A DNA stretch of 7,280 nucleotides from an uncultured Selenomonadales bacterium (GTDB lineage: Bacteria; Bacillota; Negativicutes; Selenomonadales; Selenomonadaceae): assembly GCA_937915885.1 (NCBI GenBank), contig CALGGP010000053.1, forward strand, positions 1 through 7,280, given 5' to 3'. The stretch's first letter is position 1. Every line of letters starts with the position of its first letter. The position numbers and the translations under genes are program-made. Positions 1 through 5,920 of this stretch are shown in pieces. The notes under the pieces were generated by a model. That model made no database searches and was not told the DNA's origin. It was given only the letters and a program-made list of their open reading frames with translations.

Positions 1-32
1 CCCTATGTTCCTTGCAGGAACCGAGCGTAGGG
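1..32. repeat. Two-tier inverted repeat at the left edge
   Basis: CCCTA (1-5) pairs with TAGGG (28-32), and inside it GTTCC (7-11) pairs with GGAAC (17-21) around the short loop TTGCA. The structure starts at the first base of the window, so it may extend further left. It has no T-run on the plus side. It could be the tail of a terminator or a structured repeat belonging to the next gene to the left. It does not look like a tRNA. Confidence 0.4.
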
Positions 33-176
33 GGCGCCGCCGACGCAGGTTTTATCACCCGCGCAATTCGGAATCGGGCGCCGCCGACGCGGGTGGGAAT
101 CTCTGTCCTCATTTGGGCGCCGCGCTCGGGGGGCGGGAGCGTCGAGCGGCGCCCTCAAAAAAATCGGCGGCGCCCC
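31..176. repeat. GGCGCC-centred cluster of direct and inverted repeats
   Basis: This G+C-rich stretch has no credible gene. GGGCGCCGCCGACGCAGGT (32-50) recurs as GGGCGCCGCCGACGCGGGT (76-94), 18 of 19 bases identical. GGGGCGCCGCCGA (31-43) recurs exactly inverted as TCGGCGGCGCCCC (164-176). GGCGCC itself occurs at 33, 77, 116, 148 and 169. Runs of G follow at 91-97 (GGGTGGG) and 128-137 (six G, C, three G). The core GGGCGGGA (131-138) is shared with the two G-rich elements further right, and CGGCGCCCTCAAAAA (147-161) is nearly repeated at 4214-4228. This suggests an interspersed intergenic repeat family. No inverted-repeat-bounded transposase or other mobile-element gene is present. Confidence 0.65.
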
Positions 177-189
177 TTTCAACCGTCGA
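157..189 (-). terminator. Probable Rho-independent terminator of mlaD
   Basis: Read on the minus strand, two bases after the mlaD stop codon, TCGACGG (189-183) can pair with CCGCCGA (170-164). This gives six base pairs and one A-C mismatch around a 12-base loop. Seven Ts (163-157) follow directly. A G+C-rich stem with an immediate U-run is the standard intrinsic terminator layout. Together with the promoter at 1531-1559 it suggests that mlaD is transcribed alone. The mismatch and the overlap with the GGCGCC repeats lower confidence. Confidence 0.5.
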
Positions 190-191
190 GA

Positions 192-1493
192 TCAAAATTC
201 TCGTTTCAATCCGAAGTAGGCGGCTCGTTTATCCGAATCATTTACGTCGTGCCACTCACCAAGCAAATACGTCGAATCCGCTATTTCATACTGCGACTTC
301 AATCTCAACGACGCATCGTTCGGATCATACGCCTCCGCCGTCACTTTAAACCGACTCCCAATATTATAATCCAGCCCGACGCCCGGCTTGCCCGCGATCA
401 AGCCCGCCCGCGCATTCAAATCTTTATATTGCTTGCCGACCTGCGCGTTGACGTGATCGCCGTCGCCGATGTCCTCAACCCCGAGCACCAAACTCATATC
501 GTCCTTGTCGAGCTCAACGTTGAAATCCGTATTCCAATCGTCCGCCCCGCCCGAGTACTTCATCTCCAACGACGGCGTCACTTCAATCGACGACGCCTCA
601 TCGACCGCGCCGTTCACTTTGCCGAGTAAATTATCCGCCCGCTCCGTCAAATTCCGCGCGTTATGGATCGTCGCCTTCATATCCTCCGCCGTCGAGCGAT
701 CGCCGAGCACGCCATCCATATTCTCCGCCATATGCGCGATATTCGCCGACGCCGATGAAATACTCGACAGCGTACTCTTCAAATCCTCCGCCGCTTGAGG
801 ATCGCTCACAAGATTATCCATGCTCGTCGCCATGTGCTCGACCGCCTGCATCGTCGTCTCGAGAGAGCCCAGCGCCGAGTTGAGATTTTGCGCCATCTGA
901 TTTACGTTGCCTTCATTCGCCGCCGCCATCCGATCGAGCGTGTCCATCAATCCGTTCATGTGATCGGACGCGTTCTTCATGTTTTCGCTCATATCGATCA
1001 TCGACTGTTGGAACGTCGGATCGCCGATAATATTATTCATCGACACCACGAGCTGATCAACCTTCTCGAGCACTTTATTCATGCCCTCGAACATCGAATC
1101 CATGCCCGCCTCGTCCGAACCGTAAAGATAATCGCCGTTCTTGAGCGGCGCGCCTTTACTCCGTTGCGGCAAAATGTTGATGAACTTCTCGCCCATCACG
1201 CCCGAGCTTGTGACCGTGACGATCGGATTGGGCGGAATTTGCGCCTTTTCGTTGATCTCCATCGTCACCGTCACGCCGCCGCCGTCATTTTTTATTTCGG
1301 TGACTTTGCCGATCGGCACGCCCGCCAGCATCACCGCCGCTTGAGGCTCGAGCCCGATCACCTGTTTGAAGCCCGCGTAGAGAGTATAATTGTCGTCGGA
1401 GCCGAAATTAAAATTGCCGAGCGAAAACGCCGTCGCGCATAACATCATAAGTCCTCCGATTGTAAATGCTCCGACCTTTGCCTCTGCATTCAT
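192..1493 (-). CDS. mlaD: MlaD/MCE-domain lipid transport protein, trans-envelope type with C-terminal barrel
   Basis: A 433-residue protein. Residues 7-28 are a single N-terminal membrane anchor. Residues 37-112 are the MCE domain, with the family-like segment GVMGEKFINILP (98-109). Residues 125-300 are a long Met/Asn/Ala-rich helical stalk. Residues 303-433 alternate polar and hydrophobic residues as about ten beta strands, ending in the aromatic KREF. In the MCE family, MlaD rings bind lipid and work with the MlaE permease and MlaF ATPase at the inner membrane. The stalk plus C-terminal barrel matches the form described for Veillonella, thought to bridge to the outer membrane; E. coli MlaD (about 180 residues) lacks both. 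The start at 1493 is set by GGAGGAGGTGAT just upstream; an in-frame 26-residue extension would overlap the promoter. The gene is flanked by its own promoter and a likely terminator, and no mlaE or mlaF lies in the window. Confidence 0.9.
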   Translation of the reverse strand: MNAEAKVGAFTIGGLMMLCATAFSLGNFNFGSDDNYTLYAGFKQVIGLEPQAAVMLAGVPIGKVTEIKNDGGGVTVTMEINEKAQIPPNPIVTVTSSGVMGEKFINILPQRSKGAPLKNGDYLYGSDEAGMDSMFEGMNKVLEKVDQLVVSMNNIIGDPTFQQSMIDMSENMKNASDHMNGLMDTLDRMAAANEGNVNQMAQNLNSALGSLETTMQAVEHMATSMDNLVSDPQAAEDLKSTLSSISSASANIAHMAENMDGVLGDRSTAEDMKATIHNARNLTERADNLLGKVNGAVDEASSIEVTPSLEMKYSGGADDWNTDFNVELDKDDMSLVLGVEDIGDGDHVNAQVGKQYKDLNARAGLIAGKPGVGLDYNIGSRFKVTAEAYDPNDASLRLKSQYEIADSTYLLGEWHDVNDSDKRAAYFGLKREF

Positions 1494-1496
1494 CTT

Positions 1497-1508
1497 ATCA
1501 CCTCCTCC
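1497..1508 (-). promoter_or_regulatory. Strong ribosome binding site of mlaD
   Basis: On the minus strand GGAGGAGGTGAT lies three bases before ATG (1493). Its AGGAGGTGAT part matches the 16S rRNA anti-Shine-Dalgarno tail along its whole length. The AGGAGG core is seven bases from the ATG, an ideal distance. This fixes the start at the Met of MNAEAK and rules out the upstream in-frame codon at 1571. Confidence 0.9.
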
Positions 1509-1530
1509 AATGTCGATTCGATCGCGAAGA

Positions 1531-1559
1531 AGTTTATCATAGATTTTTTCAATCGTCAA
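1531..1559 (-). promoter_or_regulatory. Sigma-A type promoter of mlaD
   Basis: On the minus strand, TTGACG (1559-1554, five of six to consensus) is followed by a 17-base spacer and TAAACT (1536-1531, four of six). TG one base before the -10 box makes an extended -10. The predicted transcription start, near 1524, leaves a leader of about 30 bases holding the strong ribosome binding site. Its -35 box lies six bases from the -35 box of the divergent plus-strand promoter. Confidence 0.7.
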
Positions 1560-1565
1560 AAGCGG

Positions 1566-1594
1566 TTGCATTTTTTCTTCATGAAATATAAACT
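1566..1594 (+). promoter_or_regulatory. Probable promoter of waaA-lpxK
   Basis: TTGCAT (1566-1571, three of six to the -35 consensus) and TAAACT (1589-1594) are 17 bases apart; the -10 box is the same hexamer as in the mlaD promoter. An overlapping TATAAA (1587-1592, five of six) is an alternative -10 box at 15-base spacing. Transcription would start near 1601, leaving a leader of about 25 bases that includes the GAGGTGA ribosome binding site. The weak -35 box suggests either low basal strength or help from an activator. Confidence 0.5.
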
Positions 1595-1613
1595 ATGCGC
1601 GAGAAAAAATTTT

Positions 1614-1620
1614 GAGGTGA
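1614..1620 (+). promoter_or_regulatory. Ribosome binding site that decides a TTG start for waaA-lpxK
   Basis: GAGGTGA at 1614-1620 is followed five bases later by an in-frame TTG at 1626. This is the only in-frame start codon with a well-placed Shine-Dalgarno site. The earlier in-frame TTG (1566) and ATG (1581) sit inside the predicted promoter, and an in-frame GTG at 1617 is within the binding site itself. Confidence 0.75.
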
Positions 1621-1625
1621 GCCGA

Positions 1626-4115
1626 TTGCAATTACTCTACAACATCGCGGCAATCATCGTCGTGATTTTCATCATCCCGATGTTCATGATCCGCGCGATT
1701 AGAGAGAAGGGCTTCGTCGAGAGGATCAAGCAGAGCCTCGGAATGATTCCCGATGTCGCGCTCGAGCCGGTGGCGAAGAAAAATTGCATTTGGGTGCACG
1801 CCGCCTCGGTCGGAGAGATCGTCGCGACCAGCCCGTTGATAAAAGAATTTCGTCGAGAATTTCCGAAGTCGCCGATCCTGGTGTCGGTGGTGACGACGAG
1901 CGGCTACGAGATGGCTCATCGCATAATCAAGGACGCCGACTCGATTATTTATTTTCCGCTCGACCTGCCGTTTGTCGCCGAGCACGTCCTTCGACGCATA
2001 CACCCGCGCGTTTTTTTGAATGTCGAAACGGAGCTGTGGCCCAACTTTTTAAAAGCGGCGCGCGAGTTGAGCATACCGGTGATGATGGTCAACGGTCGAA
2101 TTTCCGACAAGAGCGTCAAGCTGTATAAATATTTATTTTCGATCCTGACGAATATGATTCGGACGGTGAAACTGTTTGCAATGCAGTCGCCGATTGACGC
2201 CGATTATATAAAGCAATTGGGCGCGCCCGACGATTTGGTGATCATCACGGGCAATACGAAATTCGATCAGACTTACACCGACGTCACCGCCGAAGAGAAG
2301 GCGCAAATTTTGTCGGATATGGGCTTGACGGACGCCGACGGGATTTTATTGGCGGGCAGTTCTCATCGACGCGAAGAGAATTATGTGCTCGGCGCCTTCA
2401 AAAAAATTCGTGAGACGCATCCGCGCGCGCGTTTGGTGATCGCTCCGCGCGAATTGTTGAGGACGATGGAAGTCGTCCACATCTGCAAAAAGGCGGGCTT
2501 TACGGTTGCGACGCGGACGGAGCTTCAAAAGCGTCCGCCGAACGGTGAGGATATTATAATTCTCGACACGATCGGCGAGCTGGGCAAAGTGTATTCGATC
2601 GGCGACGTGATTTATGTCGGAGGCAGTCTCGTCACCCACGGCGGGCATAATATTTTGGAGCCGGCGGCGCACGGCAAGGCGATCATCGTCGGCTATCACA
2701 TGGAAAATTTCAAGGACACTCACGCGCTGTTCAAAAATCGGGACGCGTGCATCACGGTCAACAGCCCGAAGGAGTTGGCGGAGCGCGCGGCGATTCTTTT
2801 CGACGATCCCGAAGAACGTCATCGGCTCGAGGCTGAAACGATTGCGATCGTCAAAGAAAATCGCGGGGCGTCGCGCAAGTCGGCGATCCTTCTTCGACAG
2901 ATGTTGACGGATTATGAGGCGCAGGAAAATGCAAAGCACGTCCGCACGACGGAAAAAGTTGAAAATCTGCAGACGTATTTTATTCATATGGTCAACGGCA
3001 AGCAGACGAAGGGTCTGACGATGCATCTGGTGATGGCGGTGCTGTATTTGTTTTCGCTGATTTACGAGCAGTTGATCAACATTCGGCTGTTGGGATTCAA
3101 GTTGGGATTGTCGAGCCGACAGCAGTTGAGTTGTTTTGTGATCAGTTTAGGGAACATCACGGTCGGAGGGACGGGCAAAACTCCGACGGCTCAACGGTTG
3201 GCGCGCGACATTCGAGACATGGGATATCGGGTCGTAATTTTAAATCGCGGTTATCGAGCGAAGTGGCATGGCGAAGTCGGGATCGTGTCGGACGGAAAAA
3301 AATTGCATATGGACGCGGCGGAGGCAGGCGACGAGGCGTACATGCTCGCGAAGCATCTGCCGAATGTGCCGGTGCTGATCGGCGCTCAACGGGCGGTGAC
3401 GGGGCAATATGCGATAGAACATTTCGGGGCGGAGGTGGCGATCCTCGACGACGGCTATCAGCATTGGCAGTTGAAGCGCGACATTGATATATTGTTGGTG
3501 GACGCGGTGAATGTATTCGGCAACGGCTATTTACTTCCGCGCGGAACATTGCGGGAGTCGATGTCGCACATCAGTCGGGCGAACGTATGTTTGATGACGA
3601 AGGTCGATCAGGCGGCGGCGGGCTCGTGCTCGTACATTCGCGAGACGGTTCATAAATATAATAAGGACGCTCAGATCGTCGAGAGCATTCATCAGCCGCG
3701 ATGCTTTATTCCGTTGGCGGATTGGTACGTCAACTTGGCGGGCGAGGGCGTGAACGTCGAGAAGATCAAGGGGAAAAAAATAATGGCGGTGTCGGCGATA
3801 GGCAATCCGGCGTCGTTCGAGCGGACGTTAAAAGATTTGGGCGCGGAGATAATAGAAAGCCTGCGATATCCGGATCATCACGACTACACGATGAAAGAGA
3901 TGGAGGATGTACTTCAGCAGGCGGAGGCGCAAGGCGTAGAATCGATAGTGATCACGGAAAAAGACGCGGTGAAAATCCCGTTGGAGGTGGCGAAGGCGAA
4001 TTGGAACATTCCGATCTACGTGATCTGCGTGGAAGTAAAATTTCAAATCGGGGCGGAAGAATTTCAACGGGAGCTCAAACGACAGCTCGAGGAAAAATTA
4101 GGGGCTCGTCCATAA
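1626..4115 (+). CDS. waaA-lpxK: Fused Kdo transferase (WaaA/KdtA) and lipid A 4'-kinase (LpxK)
   Basis: One continuous 829-residue protein from a TTG start. Residues 1-425 are a GT30 Kdo transferase. They have an N-terminal membrane-associated helix, then WVHAASVGE (56-64, Glu64 in the position of the catalytic Glu), ETELWPN (134-140), AGSSHRREE (243-251) and HGGHNILEPA (338-347). Residues 455-829 are LpxK, with a leading hydrophobic helix, the P-loop GNITVGGTGKTP (509-520), DDGYQH (608-613), the His pair in PDHHDY (749-754) and TEKDAVK (777-783). In Raetz pathway order LpxK phosphorylates the lipid A disaccharide at the 4' position and WaaA then adds Kdo, both at the cytoplasmic face of the inner membrane. 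Stand-alone enzymes are about 425 and 330 residues, so both halves are full length. Differences from the usual pattern: VIAPRELLR (271-279) replaces the common PRHPER, and RR interrupts the usual HEGEE. No frameshift or internal stop is seen, and no internal start has a good ribosome binding site. The next gene is convergent, so no kds genes follow. Confidence 0.95.
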   Translation: MQLLYNIAAIIVVIFIIPMFMIRAIREKGFVERIKQSLGMIPDVALEPVAKKNCIWVHAASVGEIVATSPLIKEFRREFPKSPILVSVVTTSGYEMAHRIIKDADSIIYFPLDLPFVAEHVLRRIHPRVFLNVETELWPNFLKAARELSIPVMMVNGRISDKSVKLYKYLFSILTNMIRTVKLFAMQSPIDADYIKQLGAPDDLVIITGNTKFDQTYTDVTAEEKAQILSDMGLTDADGILLAGSSHRREENYVLGAFKKIRETHPRARLVIAPRELLRTMEVVHICKKAGFTVATRTELQKRPPNGEDIIILDTIGELGKVYSIGDVIYVGGSLVTHGGHNILEPAAHGKAIIVGYHMENFKDTHALFKNRDACITVNSPKELAERAAILFDDPEERHRLEAETIAIVKENRGASRKSAILLRQMLTDYEAQENAKHVRTTEKVENLQTYFIHMVNGKQTKGLTMHLVMAVLYLFSLIYEQLINIRLLGFKLGLSSRQQLSCFVISLGNITVGGTGKTPTAQRLARDIRDMGYRVVILNRGYRAKWHGEVGIVSDGKKLHMDAAEAGDEAYMLAKHLPNVPVLIGAQRAVTGQYAIEHFGAEVAILDDGYQHWQLKRDIDILLVDAVNVFGNGYLLPRGTLRESMSHISRANVCLMTKVDQAAAGSCSYIRETVHKYNKDAQIVESIHQPRCFIPLADWYVNLAGEGVNVEKIKGKKIMAVSAIGNPASFERTLKDLGAEIIESLRYPDHHDYTMKEMEDVLQQAEAQGVESIVITEKDAVKIPLEVAKANWNIPIYVICVEVKFQIGAEEFQRELKRQLEEKLGARP

Positions 4116-4155
4116 ATTTTTCAATCCCAATCGTCAGAGCTATCAGGGGGTGACG

Positions 4156-4205
4156 GAAAAAATTTTTTTCATTCCCGCCCACCCACCCTTGAAAAAAATT
4201 TTTTC
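4156..4205. repeat. 16-bp exact inverted repeat between convergent genes
   Basis: GAAAAAATTTTTTTCA (4156-4171) is matched exactly by its reverse complement TGAAAAAAATTTTTTC (4190-4205). The 18-base loop contains the G-quadruplex motif. Each arm is itself almost self-complementary (A6T7 or A7T6 between G and C), so it could form a cruciform or small side hairpins and be intrinsically bent. The position between two converging genes fits a bidirectional transcription stop, but the stem is A+T-rich and lacks a standard U-run after it, so no terminator is claimed. Confidence 0.6.
4174..4188 (-). other. G-quadruplex motif with single-base loops
   Basis: The minus strand reads GGGTGGGTGGGCGGG: four runs of three Gs separated by T, T and C. 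One-base loops are the arrangement known to give very stable parallel quadruplexes. The plus strand is correspondingly C-rich. It lies in the loop of the inverted repeat at 4156-4205, downstream of the DUF4127 gene on the strand that carries that gene's message. The first 14 bases of the plus-strand version (TCCCGCCCACCCAC, 4173-4186) recur at 7267-7280. Confidence 0.75.
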
Positions 4206-4223
4206 AAAAGAGACGGCGCCCTT

Positions 4224-4249
4224 AAAAACACTCCGCGCGGACGGAAGAA
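4224..4249 (-). terminator. Weak candidate terminator of the DUF4127 operon
   Basis: On the minus strand, directly after the DUF4127 stop codon, CTTCCG pairs with CGGAG around TCCGCG. This makes a five-pair stem with one bulged base, followed by TGTTTTT. The plus-strand core is the palindrome TCCGCGCGGA (4232-4241). The short stem and interrupted T-run make this only a candidate; the larger inverted repeat at 4156-4205 lies further downstream and could act instead. Confidence 0.3.
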
Positions 4250-5914
4250 TTATTCTTTGAGGGGTCTGATATGCGGCTGCAATCTATCAATTTCGATCAT
4301 CACCTCGCGCCCGCGTAATATATCTGACTCAAACATTCGATTCCACGGAAATACTACCAACAAATCTTCCGAGCCAGCGAACGGCGGAAAATTCCTCTCT
4401 ACAAACCGCTCGAGCAATGCCGTCGTCCGTCCGCTCACCGCCTCCATTTTATCGCCGAGCTTGCCGTAATATCCATCGCCGCGCAACCACGTCAATTGCC
4501 GCGCCATGGTATTTCTCACGTTCGCTTGATACGCCCAATCATCCAAGTATCTAGTAAGCAATAAGTCGTCGACTGCTCCATCGGTCATCATCTTGCTCAA
4601 CTCCGCCGTCGACAACACAAAGCCCGTCGAGTTCGTTGCCGTGTTCCAACCCGCATACGCCTTCAACTTGAAAAGCAAACCCCGATCGCGGAGCGCTTCC
4701 ATCAACGCATTGTCCGAGCCGTTGGCGAAGGCGATATCCGCCACCGCGACTTTATATCCTTTGCTGACGTAATCTCCAACCATGTCCGCAAAATATTTCG
4801 CGCCCTCACGAGTATTGCCGTCGTTTAAATCGCTGCCCGCCTCGAACGTGCGACCGTCGGGGTTGGTGTTGACGGCGAGCACGAAGTCCGCGCGCTCGGG
4901 CGAAGGTACTTTCATTGCGCCCGTCGCCGCGATCGCCGCATTGATCGACTCTTCAATCGTCACGTCCGAGTATGACGGGATCGTTTGACCGCCGCGACCC
5001 CAATTATATCGGACGAACACGAACGGCACATTGTTTAGCCGCTCATTGATCGCACGCGTGATCATCATCATCCCGACCTCGTCGATGCCCGCGATCGATT
5101 GAAACGTTTCCTTGCCGAGCTTGTCGGCGTACTTCGTCAAGTACCGACTTTCGAGATGCGTCTGACAATACGGCGCATTGTCGTCGCGACCGAGCAGAAG
5201 GTAATTAAAATTTTTTTCCTTGGCGAGATCGATCAAAATTTTATTGGCGTCGAAATTTTTCTTGCGTCGATTCATCCAATCGCTGAGAGCATTTTTCGGG
5301 ATCAACTTTTCGAGGAATGCAAATTCTTTTTTCTCTCGACGGTTGAGTCCTTCGATCTCTTGCTTGTCGATCAACGCGGTGTATCGAAAAATATCCGCGC
5401 CGTAACTGCGATAATACTCCGGCTCCTCATGCCCCGACAGTGCTCCCGTCCGTGGCGTGCGCATGATCGAGCTAAAGACGTAGATCGGCAAATTTTTATG
5501 ATCCTTATGAAATTCTCCGAAACGGGCGGCGCGTTCGGCAATCAATTGCGGCTCGTAATCGTGTTTGCGCGAGCCGACGAGACTGCCGTAGAGCATGGAG
5601 TCGGCGGAGATCACCGCCGCGCGGAGGTCTTTATAATTGTCGGCTTCGTTTTCGAGCCACTCCCAAAGCAATTCGGGATTGCCTAGTTTGTCCCGACTGC
5701 CGAGCATATCTTTAGGCGGCACGATCACTTCATAGCCGAGCTTCTGAGCGACTTCGACGGTTTGTTTATCGGTAATTGGTCGATTATCGAGCGGAATATA
5801 AATGATTTTTCCTGGGACGCCGTCGAATTTTTTCTTCGCCTCGGACGGCGGGCTGAGCAGAATGATTAGACATAGGACGGCGCAAAAAATTTTCAGCAGT
5901 TTGATGATACTCAC
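4250..5914 (-). CDS. Exported DUF4127 family protein, function unknown
   Basis: A 554-residue protein if started at GTG 5914. Residues 1-26 are a Sec signal peptide: Lys-containing start, the hydrophobic core IFCAVLCLIILL, and a cleavage site after SPPSEA. There is no lipobox Cys, so the mature protein should be soluble in the periplasm. The remainder matches DUF4127 by eye: IYIPLDNRPI (38-47), DMLGSRDKLGNPELLWEWL (69-87), ADSMLYGSLVGSRKH (104-118), GRDDNAPYCQTHLES (242-256), AGIDEVGMMM (275-284), VRYNWGRGGQ (301-310), FANGSDNALMEAL (396-408). These Asp/Asn/Arg/His-rich blocks look like an active or metal site, but no reaction is known to me. The gene overlaps the end of the permease gene by four bases (GTGA), so the two are co-transcribed and probably translationally coupled. 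An active-site role in the periplasm linked to amino acid uptake is inference only. An 83-residue in-frame extension upstream is a shadow of the permease gene. Confidence 0.85.
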   Translation of the reverse strand: MSIIKLLKIFCAVLCLIILLSPPSEAKKKFDGVPGKIIYIPLDNRPITDKQTVEVAQKLGYEVIVPPKDMLGSRDKLGNPELLWEWLENEADNYKDLRAAVISADSMLYGSLVGSRKHDYEPQLIAERAARFGEFHKDHKNLPIYVFSSIMRTPRTGALSGHEEPEYYRSYGADIFRYTALIDKQEIEGLNRREKKEFAFLEKLIPKNALSDWMNRRKKNFDANKILIDLAKEKNFNYLLLGRDDNAPYCQTHLESRYLTKYADKLGKETFQSIAGIDEVGMMMITRAINERLNNVPFVFVRYNWGRGGQTIPSYSDVTIEESINAAIAATGAMKVPSPERADFVLAVNTNPDGRTFEAGSDLNDGNTREGAKYFADMVGDYVSKGYKVAVADIAFANGSDNALMEALRDRGLLFKLKAYAGWNTATNSTGFVLSTAELSKMMTDGAVDDLLLTRYLDDWAYQANVRNTMARQLTWLRGDGYYGKLGDKMEAVSGRTTALLERFVERNFPPFAGSEDLLVVFPWNRMFESDILRGREVMIEIDRLQPHIRPLKE

Positions 5915-5920
5915 TCCTTT
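5910..5920 (-). promoter_or_regulatory. Ribosome binding site overlapping the DUF4127 start
   Basis: The minus strand reads AAAGGAGTGAG, in which the permease stop TGA (5913-5911) and the DUF4127 GTG (5914-5912) overlap. AAAGGAG is an excellent Shine-Dalgarno sequence, but it runs into the GTG with no spacer. The usual spacing would place initiation at one of two ATC codons (5908 or 5905). GTG with translational coupling is the conservative reading; the true start may be two or three codons later. Confidence 0.55.

Noticed and set aside
1..191. tRNA, small RNA or CRISPR array in the left repeat region
   Set aside because: No cloverleaf or acceptor CCA; the repeats are too few and unevenly spaced for CRISPR. 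A small RNA cannot be excluded but has no promoter I can see.
12..629. Open frame of 205 codons on the plus strand overlapping the 3' end of mlaD
   Set aside because: It is antisense to mlaD, rich in Arg, Ile and His as expected of a reverse-frame shadow, and has no ribosome binding site or recognisable domain.
795..1442. Open frame of 215 codons on the plus strand opposite mlaD
   Set aside because: Arg/His-heavy composition, exactly opposite a well-supported gene; no family resemblance.
1494..1571. 26-residue N-terminal extension of MlaD
   Set aside because: It would run through the mlaD promoter and precedes an ideal ribosome binding site and ATG at 1493.
1566..1625. Upstream TTG (1566) or ATG (1581) starts for waaA-lpxK
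   Set aside because: Both sit in the predicted -35/-10 region, lack a ribosome binding site, and would add 15-20 residues not typical of the Kdo transferase N-terminus.
2900..2990. A frameshift or sequencing join creating the WaaA-LpxK fusion artificially
   Set aside because: The frame is continuous through the linker, no stop or good internal start is present, and both halves keep intact motifs in the same frame.
2346..3026. Open frame of 226 codons on the minus strand inside waaA-lpxK
   Set aside because: It lies opposite motifs of the Kdo transferase half; Arg-rich shadow without a start signal.
4189..4207. TTGAAAAAAATTTTTTCAA as a stand-alone intrinsic terminator
   Set aside because: The stem is all A-T apart from one G-C pair and has no loop of normal size; it is better explained as one arm of the larger inverted repeat.
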